NCBI RefSeq assembly: GCF_002741015.1
Contig: NZ_CP016616.1
Span: forward strand, 1,223,501 to 1,287,500
DNA length: 64,000 nucleotides
Source: Microvirga ossetica
GTDB lineage: Bacteria; Pseudomonadota; Alphaproteobacteria; Rhizobiales; Beijerinckiaceae
Direction of reading: 5' to 3'
The notes under the pieces were generated by a model. It saw nothing but the letters and a program-made list of their open reading frames with translations. It ran no database searches and had not been told where the DNA came from. Position 1 is the stretch's first letter; every line of letters begins with the position of its first letter. Shown piece by piece: positions 44,518 through 54,259 of the stretch. The position numbers and the translations under genes were made by a program.

Positions 44518-45072
44518 ATGCCCGGCATCGACGATATCCTCCCGTTCATCCCGCTCAGCATCGCCGTGCTGACGATCTCCGATACGCGCTTGCTGGAGGA
44601 GGACAAATCGGGCGCCACGCTGGCCGAGCGGCTGACGAAGGCGGGGCATAAGCTTGCCGACCGCGCCATCGTGCCGGACGACATCGACGCGATCCGCGGC
44701 AGGGTGCAGGGCTGGATCGCAGACCCCGAGGTCGATGTGGTCATCACCACCGGCGGCACGGGCTTTACCGGCCGCGACGTGACGCCCGAGGCCATCGAGC
44801 CCCTGTTCGACAAGCGGATGGAGGGCTTTTCCGCCATCTTCCACCGCATTTCCTACGACAAGATCGGCACCTCGACGATCCAGTCGCGGGCGACCGCCGG
44901 CGTCGCCGGCACGACCTTCGTCTTCGTGCTGCCGGGCTCCCCCGGCGCCTGCAAGGATGCCTGGGACGGCATTCTGGCGAACCAGCTCGATTACCGGCAC
45001 CGGCCGTGCAATTTCGTCGAGATCATGCCGCGCCTCGACGAGCACCTGAAGCGGGGCAAGCTGAAGGCCTGA
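44518..45072 (+). CDS. moaB: Molybdenum cofactor biosynthesis protein B
   Basis: The 184-residue product has the MoCF-biosynthesis fold: IAVLTISDTRLLEEDKSG, the molybdopterin-binding TTGGTGFTGRDVTPEA, and LPGSPGACKDAWDGIL. MoaB/MogA-type proteins adenylylate molybdopterin before metal insertion. The length and DTRLLEEDKSG start fit MoaB rather than MoeA. No other moa or moe gene lies in this window. The convergent gene at 45074 begins one base after its stop. Confidence 0.94.
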   Translation: MPGIDDILPFIPLSIAVLTISDTRLLEEDKSGATLAERLTKAGHKLADRAIVPDDIDAIRGRVQGWIADPEVDVVITTGGTGFTGRDVTPEAIEPLFDKRMEGFSAIFHRISYDKIGTSTIQSRATAGVAGTTFVFVLPGSPGACKDAWDGILANQLDYRHRPCNFVEIMPRLDEHLKRGKLKA

Positions 45073-45073
45073 C

Positions 45074-45835
45074 TTACACGAGCGAAACGCTCTCCTCAAT
45101 CGCGGAATCCAGAACCAGGTCGTCGCTGGCGCCCAGGAGCCAGAGGCGATCGATCTCGAACCGCAGGATCGTCCGGTCCCACCACTTGTCGATCAGCGCG
45201 GCCAGCGCTGCCGTCTCGGCCGCATCGAGATCGTCCGTCATGTTGTAGAGGCCGACCACATAAAGATCGGTCTCGCGGCAGCCCAGGCTGCGCTGGATCC
45301 GCCGGAAGACGTTCTCGCCGTTCCGGCATTCCGGATAGGCTCGAAGATACAGACGGCCGCGATTCACGTTTCCGGAAAACAGCCCGCGCAGCTCGACAGT
45401 GATCGGTCCGAGCTCGGTCAAGGCACGCCGCTTGTCCTCATCGAGCACCGGCGGCGTGCCCGTCGAGAGCGAACCGCAGATCGTCGCATGCAGCTTGTCC
45501 CTGCGCCTGTCCAGCAGGTCCCAGGCGATCTTGCCGGCAAAAGGCGATGCTCGCATCGCCGCGTCCAGATCGCGGTAGGCTGGCGATTGCTGCAAAAGAT
45601 CGCTGAAAACTGGCAGCACGAGCGAGAACACCCGCTCGTGCCGGCCCATGACATACGATGTGCCCTCGCGACTCTCGATTACGCTCGGGTGGCCCGGCGC
45701 CACCAGGGGCAGGTGCGCGAGCCGATAGGTCTCGTCGAGGGCGAGCCCCTCCCCGGTCCCGAAACGGGTCCGGCTGCGCTCGTAGCCGAGCTCCGCGTCC
45801 GGACAGAAGACGATTGTCGGAGATGAGGGAGGCAT
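45074..45835 (-). CDS. 2H-phosphoesterase-like protein with degenerate second motif
   Basis: I do not recognise this 253-residue protein by family name. Its C-terminal half resembles the LigT/2H fold: KLHATICGSL provides the first H-x-T, GPITVELRGLFSGNVNRGR and LYLRAYPEC match the central strands. LYNMTDDLDAAETAALAALI sits where the second motif should be but reads N-M-T instead of H-x-T, and ILRFEIDRLWLLGAS matches the last strand. The N-terminal half (residues 1-100) has no obvious domain. If the alignment is right, normal two-histidine phosphoesterase chemistry is lost. It lies upstream of the small glycosyltransferase-like gene on opposite transcription units. Confidence 0.6.
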   Translation of the reverse strand: MPPSSPTIVFCPDAELGYERSRTRFGTGEGLALDETYRLAHLPLVAPGHPSVIESREGTSYVMGRHERVFSLVLPVFSDLLQQSPAYRDLDAAMRASPFAGKIAWDLLDRRRDKLHATICGSLSTGTPPVLDEDKRRALTELGPITVELRGLFSGNVNRGRLYLRAYPECRNGENVFRRIQRSLGCRETDLYVVGLYNMTDDLDAAETAALAALIDKWWDRTILRFEIDRLWLLGASDDLVLDSAIEESVSLV

Positions 45836-45844
45836 TGCTGGTTC

Positions 45845-46336
45845 TTAACGGAAAACCGGATCGCGCTCGACGGTCGCGGCAAGGCGTACCGGCGTGCGCG
45901 GCTTCGTCTCGTTCATGAGGACGCGGCGATGGACGAGGTCTCCGCCGCGGACGGATGAGGATCCGAACAGGTTCAGGAGCGTTCCGATCGCGCCGCCGCG
46001 CGGCCGCCGCATCCGCGCCAGCCCGCGCTCGGGCTGGGAGAGGGCGACGAACCGGTCGAGCACGCGGATCCAGCCCTCCTGCGGGATATCGCCGTCATCG
46101 AGGCACAACAGCCAGTCGCGCCGCGCGTCCTTCGCGCCTTCCGTCCAGGATGCGCCCGGCGCCACGACGAGGGTCGCGCCGGCGGCATCCGCCACCTGCT
46201 CCAGGATGTCATCCGGCTTGTCCGCCAGGATGACGGCGTCGCCGATCAGCCCGGCGGCGACGGCCGGAACGAGGGCGCTCAAGGTGGCAGCCAGGGCCTC
46301 GGGTCCATGCGTGACGCGAACGAGAACGGTAATCAT
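45845..46336 (-). CDS. Small glycosyltransferase-like protein
   Basis: The 163-residue product resembles a truncated GT-A fold: ITVLVRVTHGPEALAATLSA at the N-terminus, DAVILADKPDDILEQVADA and the acidic motif WLLCLDDGDIPQEGW, which stands where GT2 enzymes have their DxD-like metal site. It lacks the acceptor half of GT2 enzymes, so catalytic activity is uncertain. The ATG at 46336 begins the conserved part; the frame extension to 46504 is rejected. Nine nt separate its stop from the 2H-like gene's start region on the same strand. Confidence 0.65.
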   Translation of the reverse strand: MITVLVRVTHGPEALAATLSALVPAVAAGLIGDAVILADKPDDILEQVADAAGATLVVAPGASWTEGAKDARRDWLLCLDDGDIPQEGWIRVLDRFVALSQPERGLARMRRPRGGAIGTLLNLFGSSSVRGGDLVHRRVLMNETKPRTPVRLAATVERDPVFR

Positions 46337-46438
46337 GTGAACACTATAGCTCCTCCGAATGCCTTCGTCGCTAGGACATTCTTGCCTCCCGCATCTTGAT
46401 TTTGTTCCTGATTTGTTCTTAGAATTCGAAAGTTCCCG

Positions 46439-47644
46439 ATGCCGGATTCGTTCGAGGCCGCCATGTCCGCCCGCGCCAAAGATTCCCCCCGCGACCCCTT
46501 CCACTTGCGGCCCGTAAAGCGCACGCCGCTGGAGGCGGCCGAGGCCGCGCGCCGGCGCATGGACGATCCGTCCTACCGCGTCGAGGTGGATCGCCGCCGG
46601 GGCCGGGGCGCCTCCGCGAACCCTTCAGGCCGCTACGAGCCGGCGCAGCGCGAAGGCTTCGACGACGGCTGGGAGATCGAGGAGGAACTGCCCTCCCTGC
46701 CGACCGAGGTGATTGTCGAGAAGCCGCGCACGATCATCGCCAAGAACGATTCGCCCGACATCCTGTTCGAGAAGTCGATCAATCCCTATCGCGGCTGCGA
46801 GCATGGCTGCTCCTATTGCTTCGCAAGGCCGACCCATGCCTTCCAGGGGCTGTCCTCGGGCCTCGACTTCGAGACCAAGATTTTCGCCAAGCCCAATGCG
46901 GCGGAGCTTCTGGAAAAGGAGCTGCGCGCGCCGAGCTACCAGCCGACCACCATCGCACTCGGCTCGAACACCGACCCGTACCAGCCGGTGGAGCGGCGGT
47001 TTCGCATCACGCGCTCGATCCTGGAGGTGTTGAGCCGGATGAACCATCCCGTCGGCATCGTGACGAAATCGGCCCTCGTCACCCGCGACATCGATATTTT
47101 AAGCCAGATGGCCGACCGGCAACTCGCCAAGGTCGCGATCTCGATCACCACCCTCGACCCGAAGCTCGCCCGCCGGATGGAGCCCCGCGCCGCCAGCCCG
47201 GCAAAGCGCCTCGAGACAATCCGCAAGCTCACGGAGGCCGGCATTCCGGTGTCGGTGCTGGTTGCCCCCATCATCCCGGCGATCAACGATCACGAGATCG
47301 AAGCCATCCTGAAGGCCTCCGCCGCGGCCGGCGCGCAGGAGGCGGGCTACGTGCTCCTGCGCCTGCCCCACGATCTCAAGGACCTGATGCGCGACTGGCT
47401 CGCCGAGCATTATCCGGACAAGCTCAAGCACGTGTTCACGCTGCTGCAGGAGGCGCGCGGCGGCAAGGATTACGACGCCGAGTGGAGCACCCGCCAATCC
47501 GGGGTCGGACCCTATGCCTGGATGCTCGGCCGCCGATTCGAGACCGCCGCCGAGCGCCTCGGACTGAACAAGCGCAACCTGCGCCTGCGCCAAGACCTGT
47601 TCAAGGTGCCGCCGAAGGAGACAGGGCAGCTGAGCTTGTTTTGA
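46439..47644 (+). CDS. PA0069 family radical SAM protein
   Basis: The 401-residue product has a radical SAM cluster motif NPYRGCEHGCSYCFARPTHA (CxxxCxxC) after an N-terminal region with RRRMDDPSYRVEVDR. Downstream it has IALGSNTDPYQPVERR and GIVTKSALVTRDIDIL, typical of the spore photoproduct lyase-like PA0069 group. Its reaction is unknown; the [4Fe-4S] cluster would cleave SAM to a 5'-deoxyadenosyl radical. It ends with KETGQLSLF. It is divergent from the small glycosyltransferase gene. Confidence 0.9.
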   Translation: MPDSFEAAMSARAKDSPRDPFHLRPVKRTPLEAAEAARRRMDDPSYRVEVDRRRGRGASANPSGRYEPAQREGFDDGWEIEEELPSLPTEVIVEKPRTIIAKNDSPDILFEKSINPYRGCEHGCSYCFARPTHAFQGLSSGLDFETKIFAKPNAAELLEKELRAPSYQPTTIALGSNTDPYQPVERRFRITRSILEVLSRMNHPVGIVTKSALVTRDIDILSQMADRQLAKVAISITTLDPKLARRMEPRAASPAKRLETIRKLTEAGIPVSVLVAPIIPAINDHEIEAILKASAAAGAQEAGYVLLRLPHDLKDLMRDWLAEHYPDKLKHVFTLLQEARGGKDYDAEWSTRQSGVGPYAWMLGRRFETAAERLGLNKRNLRLRQDLFKVPPKETGQLSLF

Positions 47645-47709
47645 GACACTCGGCAGGTGTCATCCTGGACGCCGCGAAGCGAAGATCCGGGATCGGTTGG
47701 CCAGTAAAG

Positions 47710-47818
47710 CGCTGTCATCCCGGGGCCGCGCAGCGGAGCCCGGGATCCATAACCACGACGGTGCTCTGACTTAGCATTGCCGGCGGATATGGATTCCCGC
47801 CTACGCGGGAATGACAGT
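47710..47818. repeat. Palindromic repeat, family C
   Basis: The left arm has GCTGTCATCCCGGGGCCGC and GCCCGGGATCCATAACC. The right arm has ATATGGATTCCCGCC and GCGGGAATGACAGTG. It is part of the 306-nt gap 47645-47950; the rest of the gap carries short GGGATCGG-type hairpin fragments and no supported gene. Confidence 0.8.
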
Positions 47819-47950
47819 GTCGAGTCTCCAATGCCACATCCTGCACCCGATCCCGGATCGGCTCCGCCGTCCGGGATTATGGACGGCTGCGACTCTCGTG
47901 ACCGCTCGTCGGGGATGACAAAGCAGCCCCCTTCCCGCTTTCATCCTCCC

Positions 47951-48592
47951 ATGACCGCACCGATTCGCGCTCCCCGCCTCCCGGACCTCGGCCTCGACCG
48001 CGAGCTTTCCGCCCGCGCCGGCGGCTATACCTGCATCGCCGGGCTCGACGAGGTCGGGCGCGGGCCGCTGGCGGGGCCAGTGGTGTCGGCGGCGGTGGTG
48101 CTCGATCTGGAGCGTGTGCCGCAGGGGCTGGCCGATTCGAAGGCGCTCACGGCGGCGCGGCGCGAGGTTCTGTTCGCCGAGATCGTGGCGACGTCCCATG
48201 TGGGCATCGCCTCGGTGTCGCATCAGGAGATCGACACCATCAACATCCGGCAGGCCTCGCTGCTCGCCATGTGCCGGGCGCTCGCGGCTTTGCCCTGCAC
48301 GCCGGATCTCGCCTTCGTCGACGGCAACGACCCGCCGCGCCTTCCCTGCGCGACGGAAGCGGTCATCATGGGTGATTCGAGCATCGCCTCCATCGCGGCG
48401 GCCTCGATCGTCGCAAAAGTGGTCCGCGACCGCATGATGGCGAGGCTCGGACAAGCTTATCCCGCCTATGGTTTTGCCAGCAATGCGGGCTACTCGACGA
48501 AGGCGCATCTCACGGTGATCGCGAGCGAGGGTCCCTGCCCGTTCCATCGCCTAAGTTTTTCACCCCTGCGCCAAGGGTTACTGGACCTGTAA
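47951..48592 (+). CDS. rnhB: Ribonuclease HII
   Basis: The 213-residue product has the RNase HII catalytic motifs: IAGLDEVGRGPLAGPVV with the first Asp and Glu, LAFVDGNDPPRLP with the third Asp, and IAAASIVAKVVRDRMMARL. The C-terminal region is short (PFHRLSFSPLRQGLLDL). It removes ribonucleotides incorporated in DNA and RNA of RNA-DNA hybrids. The ATG at 47951 begins the family-like region; the upstream frame includes repeat sequence and is rejected, though an ATG at 47915 is possible. Confidence 0.94.
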   Translation: MTAPIRAPRLPDLGLDRELSARAGGYTCIAGLDEVGRGPLAGPVVSAAVVLDLERVPQGLADSKALTAARREVLFAEIVATSHVGIASVSHQEIDTINIRQASLLAMCRALAALPCTPDLAFVDGNDPPRLPCATEAVIMGDSSIASIAAASIVAKVVRDRMMARLGQAYPAYGFASNAGYSTKAHLTVIASEGPCPFHRLSFSPLRQGLLDL

Positions 48593-48598
48593 CCGAGC

Positions 48599-48657
48599 TT
48601 AACGGCGGTTAACCCGAAAAGATCAATCTTTTCAATAAGTCGGCAAGATTTGCCGAC
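48599..48657. promoter_or_regulatory. Paired hairpins and TTAA pair between rnhB and ccrM
   Basis: TTAA (48599-48602) and TTAA (48609-48612) are 6 nt apart. A perfect hairpin GAAAAGAT-CA-ATCTTTTC (48616-48633) and a second GTCGGCAA-GAT-TTGCCGAC (48639-48657) follow. They may end the rnhB transcript or control ccrM. The TTAA spacing is one short of the CtrA box. Confidence 0.5.
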
Positions 48658-48745
48658 CCAAAATAGCACGTCATTTTTTCCGCTTGGAAACTTCATCTTT
48701 ACCCTAACGGACCATGATCCTGAGTGTCAGTTGCGTAACCGGTGA

Positions 48746-49948
<1,203 letters not shown>

Positions 49949-49977
49949 AGGGTTTCCTGCGACATCTCAAATCTGTT

Positions 49978-50006
49978 AAAGGGCTGGCCGTGCGCTGGCC
50001 CTTTTT
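49978..50006 (+). terminator. Rho-independent terminator after ccrM
   Basis: AAAGGGC (49978-49984) pairs with GCCCTTT (49998-50004) around a 13-nt loop and is followed by TTGCTTT. It lies 30 nt past the ccrM stop codon. Confidence 0.75.
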
Positions 50007-50021
50007 GCTTTGCGCACCAAA

Positions 50022-50131
50022 GCATCGGGCCCAAAAGTGGAAACCACTTTTGGGATCGATCCCGATGCTCAGCTTAACTGGCGCATCGTTCGGAGCGGAA
50101 AACCGGGTCCACTTTTCCGCACGATGCGCTA
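50022..50131. repeat. CATCGGGCCCAAAAGTGG palindromic repeat (family D)
   Basis: GCATCGGGCCCAAAAGTGG pairs with CCACTTTTGGGATCGATCCCGATGC. A second hairpin GCGCATCGTTCGG... CACTTTTCCGCACGATGCGC follows. Related copies are at 56671-56801 and 62034-62142. Confidence 0.85.
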
Positions 50132-50204
50132 GCTTTTCGTCACAGAGGCGTCATCCAACACCGCTAGCGCGGGAAAAGCCGTACCGAAAGAGAGGAACTG
50201 TCCC

Positions 50205-51185
50205 GTGTCCTTCAAGCGCCTTCTGCCCCTGCTCGCCGTTCTCGTGCCTGCCTTCGCCCAGGCTCAAGGGCTCTCCGGCAATCTCGTTCTCTATACGAGC
50301 CAGCCCAACACCGACGCCCAGCAGACGATCGACGCCTTCAAGGCGAAGAACCCGGGCGTCAACGTGACCTTCGTCCGCGACGGCACGCCGAAGATCCTGG
50401 CCAAGCTGAGCGCCGAGTTCGAAGCCGGACAGCCTCAGGCCGACGTGCTGCTGATCGCCGACAGCGTCACCATGGAAGGCCTCAAGAAGGAGGACCGGCT
50501 GCTGGCGCACGAGAAGGCGGACGTCTCCGCCTATCCCGCGGGCATCCATGACCCTCAGAAATTCTGGTTCGCCACCAAGCTGATCACCACCGGCATCGCC
50601 TACAACACCAAGGCCTCCTTCAAGCCCACGTCCTGGCTCGATCTCACGAAGCCGGAGGTCAAGGGCCAGCTCGTCATGCCGAGCCCGCTCACCTCGGGCG
50701 CGGCGCTCATCCATGCCGCGACGCTCACCGGCAGCATCGAAGGCGGCTGGAAATATTACGAGGCGCTGAAGGGCAACGACGCGGTGGCCGGCGGCGGCAA
50801 CGGCGACGTGCTCAAGCAGGTGGCCGGCGGCCAAAAGCTCTATGGCGTCATCGTCGATTACATGCCGATCCGTGAGAAAGCCAAGGGCGCGCCCATCGAG
50901 TTCGTATTCCCGAAGGAAGGCGTGTCGGCGGTGTCCGAACCCGTCGCGATCCTCAAGAGCACGAAGAACGCCGACGCCGCGCGCGCCTTCGTCGATTTCG
51001 TGCTCTCGAAGGAGGGACAGGACTTGGCGCTGAAGCAGGGCTACATCGCCGCGCACCCGGCCGTCGCGCTGCCCGCCGGCTATCCCGCGCGCGAGCAGAT
51101 CAAGGTCATGGGCTTCGACGCGGCAAAAGCGCTTTCGGACGAGACCAAGAACAAGGCGGCCTTCGCCGACATCTTCGGACAGTGA
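50205..51185 (+). CDS. Fe(III)-type ABC transporter substrate-binding protein
   Basis: The 326-residue product has a signal peptide (FKRLLPLLAVLVPAFAQAQ) and a type II periplasmic binding fold: LVLYTSQPNTDAQQTIDAFK, GTPKILAKLSAEFEAGQPQA, ADVLLIADSVTMEGLKKE and YNTKASFKPTSWLDLTKPEV. The layout matches FbpA/AfuA-like ferric-iron or related substrate-binding proteins; the ligand is not certain. Its stop overlaps the permease gene by 4 nt. No ATPase gene accompanies the pair. Confidence 0.85.
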   Translation: MSFKRLLPLLAVLVPAFAQAQGLSGNLVLYTSQPNTDAQQTIDAFKAKNPGVNVTFVRDGTPKILAKLSAEFEAGQPQADVLLIADSVTMEGLKKEDRLLAHEKADVSAYPAGIHDPQKFWFATKLITTGIAYNTKASFKPTSWLDLTKPEVKGQLVMPSPLTSGAALIHAATLTGSIEGGWKYYEALKGNDAVAGGGNGDVLKQVAGGQKLYGVIVDYMPIREKAKGAPIEFVFPKEGVSAVSEPVAILKSTKNADAARAFVDFVLSKEGQDLALKQGYIAAHPAVALPAGYPAREQIKVMGFDAAKALSDETKNKAAFADIFGQ

Positions 51186-52993
51186 GACATTCCACACCGA
51201 GCAGGTCGTTCCTGGAGCGGGGAGGTTTCGGCCTTCTCGCTCTCGTCGTTCTGATCGTCTTCGCCTTCGATGTCCTGCCAGCGGCACGCCTGCTGCTGAC
51301 GGCGCTTGCTCCAGGTGGCGTCTTCAATCCCGACGCGGCGCTCGCTGCATTGTCGAGCCGCTCGGCGCTGAATGCAGCTCGTGCGACGCTCGAAACCGCT
51401 TTCCTGTCGAGCCTTCTCGCGCTGCCTCTCGGCGTCGCCATGGCCTTCGCGCTCGGTGTTACCGACATGCGCGGGCGGCGTCTCGTCTCGTTCCTCTTCG
51501 TTCTGTCGGTGATGATCTCGCCGCAGGTGATGGCGCTGGCCTTTCTGCATCTCGCCGGTCCCGCCTCGCCGATCCTCAACACGCTGGGCCTCGCGCCGGA
51601 AGCCGGTAGCGCCAATCCGATGCTCGGACGCGGCGGGATCGTGCTGGTGATGGGGCTGCATCACGCGCCGCTCGTCTATGTGGTGATGAGTGCCGGCTTG
51701 AAGCGCATTCCCTCCGCCGTCGTGGAAGCGGCCCGCATCGACGGCGCGCATCCGATGCGGATCGTCACCGATCATCTTCTGCCGCTGCTGCGCCCGCATC
51801 TCGTCAGCGCGGCGCTGCTCGCCTTCGTCGCCGGCATCGGCAATTTCGGCATTCCGGCTCTTCTCGGCGCACCGGTGAATTATCTCACCCTGCCCGTTCT
51901 CATCTATCGCCGCCTGTCGAGTTTCGGCACGAGCATCCTCGGCGATGTGGCGGCGCTCGGCCTTCTCGTCGCCGCCATCGCCATCGTCTGCGTCGCGGCG
52001 AGCCAGTTCCTGATGCGCAGGAGCAGCGTTCATCTCGAGGAGGACGCGCCGCTGCAGCCGTTCTGGCCTCTCGGCCGCCTGCGCGCGCCGACCGAGATCG
52101 TCGTCGCTCTCGTCATCGGCGTGACCCTCATCCTGCCGATGCTCTCGCTGCTGACAACGGCGCTCGTGCCGTCCTACGGTATGAAGCTCAATCTCGCGAC
52201 GATCACCCTCGACAACTTCACCGAAGTGCTGGCGCGCCAGGACGTGACGATCCGCGCCTTCACCAACTCGCTGCTCTATGCGGGCGGCGCCGCATGCCTG
52301 CTGGCCGTTCTGTCCGTACTGCTTGCCTACGGCCTCGTGCGCCTGATGGCATACGGAAGAACGGCCGCAATCGCGCTGCTCGAAATCGCCTACGTGCTGC
52401 CGGGCATCGTGCTCGCCATCGCCTGCATTCTGCTGTTCCTGAAGCCGCTGCCGCTCGTCGGCGTTTCGCTGTACGCCACGCCGTGGGTCATCGTCTTCGC
52501 CTATCTCGCGCGCTTCCTGTCCGTGACGCTCAAGCCCGTGCTTGCGGGAATGGAGCAGATCGACATGGCGCAGGAGGAAGCGGCCGCCATCGACGGCGCC
52601 AGTCTCGCGCAAAGGCTCGTCGACATCGTCCTGCCCTCGCTGCTTCCCGCGGCCGTCGCAGGCGGGCTCATGGCCTTCCTGCTCGCCTTCAGCGAATTGA
52701 CGGTCTCTGCCCTGCTCTGGTCGGCGGGAACGGAAACCATCGGCGTTGTGCTCTACAACCTCGAAGAGGCGGGCCTGGCGAGCCAGGCTTCCGCCGTCGC
52801 GGTCGTGATCGTCGCGGTCGTCACGGTGGCGATGCTCGCCCTCGATGCCCTGGGTCGCTATCTGCCGGCTGGCACCCTGCCCTGGCATTGCGATGTGGAG
52901 AGCGGAATGCAGACACGTGCAAGGCCAGCTCAGTCATCCAACGGCGCCATACCGATCGGAGGGATGAAGCCGAGGCCGGCACTCGGGACCTGA
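51182..52993 (+). CDS. Two-domain ABC transporter permease (Fe(III) type)
   Basis: The 603-residue protein has about twelve helices forming two fused permease domains. Each has an EAA loop: EAARIDGAHPMRIVTDHLLP (about residue 178) and EEAAAIDGASLAQRLVDIVL (about 461). This matches the FbpB-type Fe(III) permease. The start is GTG at 51182, overlapping the substrate-binding gene. The normal end of such proteins is near the hydrophobic RYLPAGTLPW; here the frame goes on for about 30 more residues (HCDVESGMQTRARPAQSSNG...) with no family character. The usual ATPase gene is missing: the next gene is a LysR regulator. Confidence 0.88.
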   Translation: MRHSTPSRSFLERGGFGLLALVVLIVFAFDVLPAARLLLTALAPGGVFNPDAALAALSSRSALNAARATLETAFLSSLLALPLGVAMAFALGVTDMRGRRLVSFLFVLSVMISPQVMALAFLHLAGPASPILNTLGLAPEAGSANPMLGRGGIVLVMGLHHAPLVYVVMSAGLKRIPSAVVEAARIDGAHPMRIVTDHLLPLLRPHLVSAALLAFVAGIGNFGIPALLGAPVNYLTLPVLIYRRLSSFGTSILGDVAALGLLVAAIAIVCVAASQFLMRRSSVHLEEDAPLQPFWPLGRLRAPTEIVVALVIGVTLILPMLSLLTTALVPSYGMKLNLATITLDNFTEVLARQDVTIRAFTNSLLYAGGAACLLAVLSVLLAYGLVRLMAYGRTAAIALLEIAYVLPGIVLAIACILLFLKPLPLVGVSLYATPWVIVFAYLARFLSVTLKPVLAGMEQIDMAQEEAAAIDGASLAQRLVDIVLPSLLPAAVAGGLMAFLLAFSELTVSALLWSAGTETIGVVLYNLEEAGLASQASAVAVVIVAVVTVAMLALDALGRYLPAGTLPWHCDVESGMQTRARPAQSSNGAIPIGGMKPRPALGT

Positions 52994-53133
52994 CAGACCG
53001 CGCTCTCACCAAAACTGAAGAGCTCTCCCACGCTCCTGGCGGGCTGCAGGCTTCAAGGCTTTGCGCGATGGTGCACCATGCCCTGGAACATTCCCCCTAT
53101 GCCGAACCCGGTTCAGCGCTTTAGCATCCTCTC

Positions 53134-54030
53134 ATGGCTTCTTCGTCTCTCGATCCCTTCCGCCTCGCCTTCACCGAACCGTCCTGGGACGATCTGCGGA
53201 TCTTCCTCGCTGTGGTGGCTCATGGATCGATGAACAGCGCCGCGAAGGCGCTCGGCCAGAGCCAGCCGACCGTCGCGCGGCGCATCAAGGTGCTGGAGGA
53301 AACCTTAGGAATCTCGCTGTTCCAGCGCGGTCCCAACAATCTCGACCTGACGGAGGTCGGGCAGGCCGTGTACGAAGCCACCGCTCCCATGGGCGATGCG
53401 GCCGCCATCGTCTCGCGCACAGCCGCCGCCTACCGCCCCGATCCCGACGCGCCCGTGCGGATCACGGCGACCGCCTCGGTGACGCTTTTTCTGTCGCTGC
53501 ACTCCGCGGCCCTGCACGAGGCCGCCTCCCCGGTGGAAATCGCCTATATCCCGACGAGGCAGCGGCTCGATCTCGCCTCGGGCGAGGCCGATATCGGCCT
53601 CAGGATGCGGTCCCTGCCGGAGGGCACGGACGATCTCGTGGCGCGCAAGATCGGCCAGATCGCCTTCGCCATGTATGCCCGCACGGAAAACCCCAAAGCC
53701 GTCATCGCGCCGCCGGAGGACCCGACCCTCTCGCGCCAGGCGGCCTATGTGGCCGAGTTCGCGCAAGGCCGCACCATCGCCGCCCGCATCGGCGACATGC
53801 CGATCCGCTACCAGGCGGCGAAGGCAGGCCTGGGCGCCGCCTTCCTCCCCTGCTGGCTCGGCGATTCGGACCCGGATCTCATCCAGGTGGTGAAGCCCGA
53901 GGGCGACCTGATCGAGGACGTCTTCCTCGTCATGCACCGCCGCAGCCGCAACCGCCCGAACGTGACGCGGGTGGCCAACGCGCTGGCGGCTCTGTTCAAG
54001 CAGAACCAGAAGGCGCTGGTGGGCGGTTGA
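53134..54030 (+). CDS. LysR family transcriptional regulator
   Basis: The 298-residue product has a LysR-type winged HTH (WDDLRIFLAVVAHGSMNSAA through VARRIKVLEETLGISLFQR, residues about 17-66) and an effector domain starting near VRITATASVTLFLSL. Position 53134 is the first ATG. The target is unclear because the flanking genes are the truncated-looking ABC system upstream and a repeat plus mutY (opposite strand) downstream. A family A repeat begins 14 nt after its stop codon. Confidence 0.88.
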   Translation: MASSSLDPFRLAFTEPSWDDLRIFLAVVAHGSMNSAAKALGQSQPTVARRIKVLEETLGISLFQRGPNNLDLTEVGQAVYEATAPMGDAAAIVSRTAAAYRPDPDAPVRITATASVTLFLSLHSAALHEAASPVEIAYIPTRQRLDLASGEADIGLRMRSLPEGTDDLVARKIGQIAFAMYARTENPKAVIAPPEDPTLSRQAAYVAEFAQGRTIAARIGDMPIRYQAAKAGLGAAFLPCWLGDSDPDLIQVVKPEGDLIEDVFLVMHRRSRNRPNVTRVANALAALFKQNQKALVGG

Positions 54031-54044
54031 GACGGTTATTTCTT

Positions 54045-54233
54045 CCCTCCCCCTTGCGGGGAGGGATCGAGGGTGGGGGTCGTAAAGTCTGAGCTCAACG
54101 CTTCATTGAAAGCCCGCGAGGCGAATACCGTGCATCCCCACTCACAGCCGGGAGAGGGAGGATCGCGCATCTCTGCAACTGCTCACCCAGTCGCACCACC
54201 CCCACCCCTGCCCCTCCCCGCAAGGGGGAGGGA
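54045..54233. repeat. Palindromic repeat, family A, long-core variant
   Basis: The left arm has CCCTCCCCCTTGCGGGGAGG and GGGTGGGGGTCG. The right arm has CACCCCCACCCCTGCC and CCTCCCCGCAAGGGGGAGGG. The GTCGTAAAGTCTGAG segment next to the left arm resembles that at 39622. Confidence 0.88.
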
Positions 54234-54259
54234 AAACGCGCGTTATCCTGAAAGCAAGG

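Noticed and set aside
48599..48612. CtrA box upstream of ccrM
   Set aside because: TTAA-N6-TTAA is one base shorter than the usual TTAA-N7-TTAA, so it is not claimed as a CtrA site, only as a weak observation.
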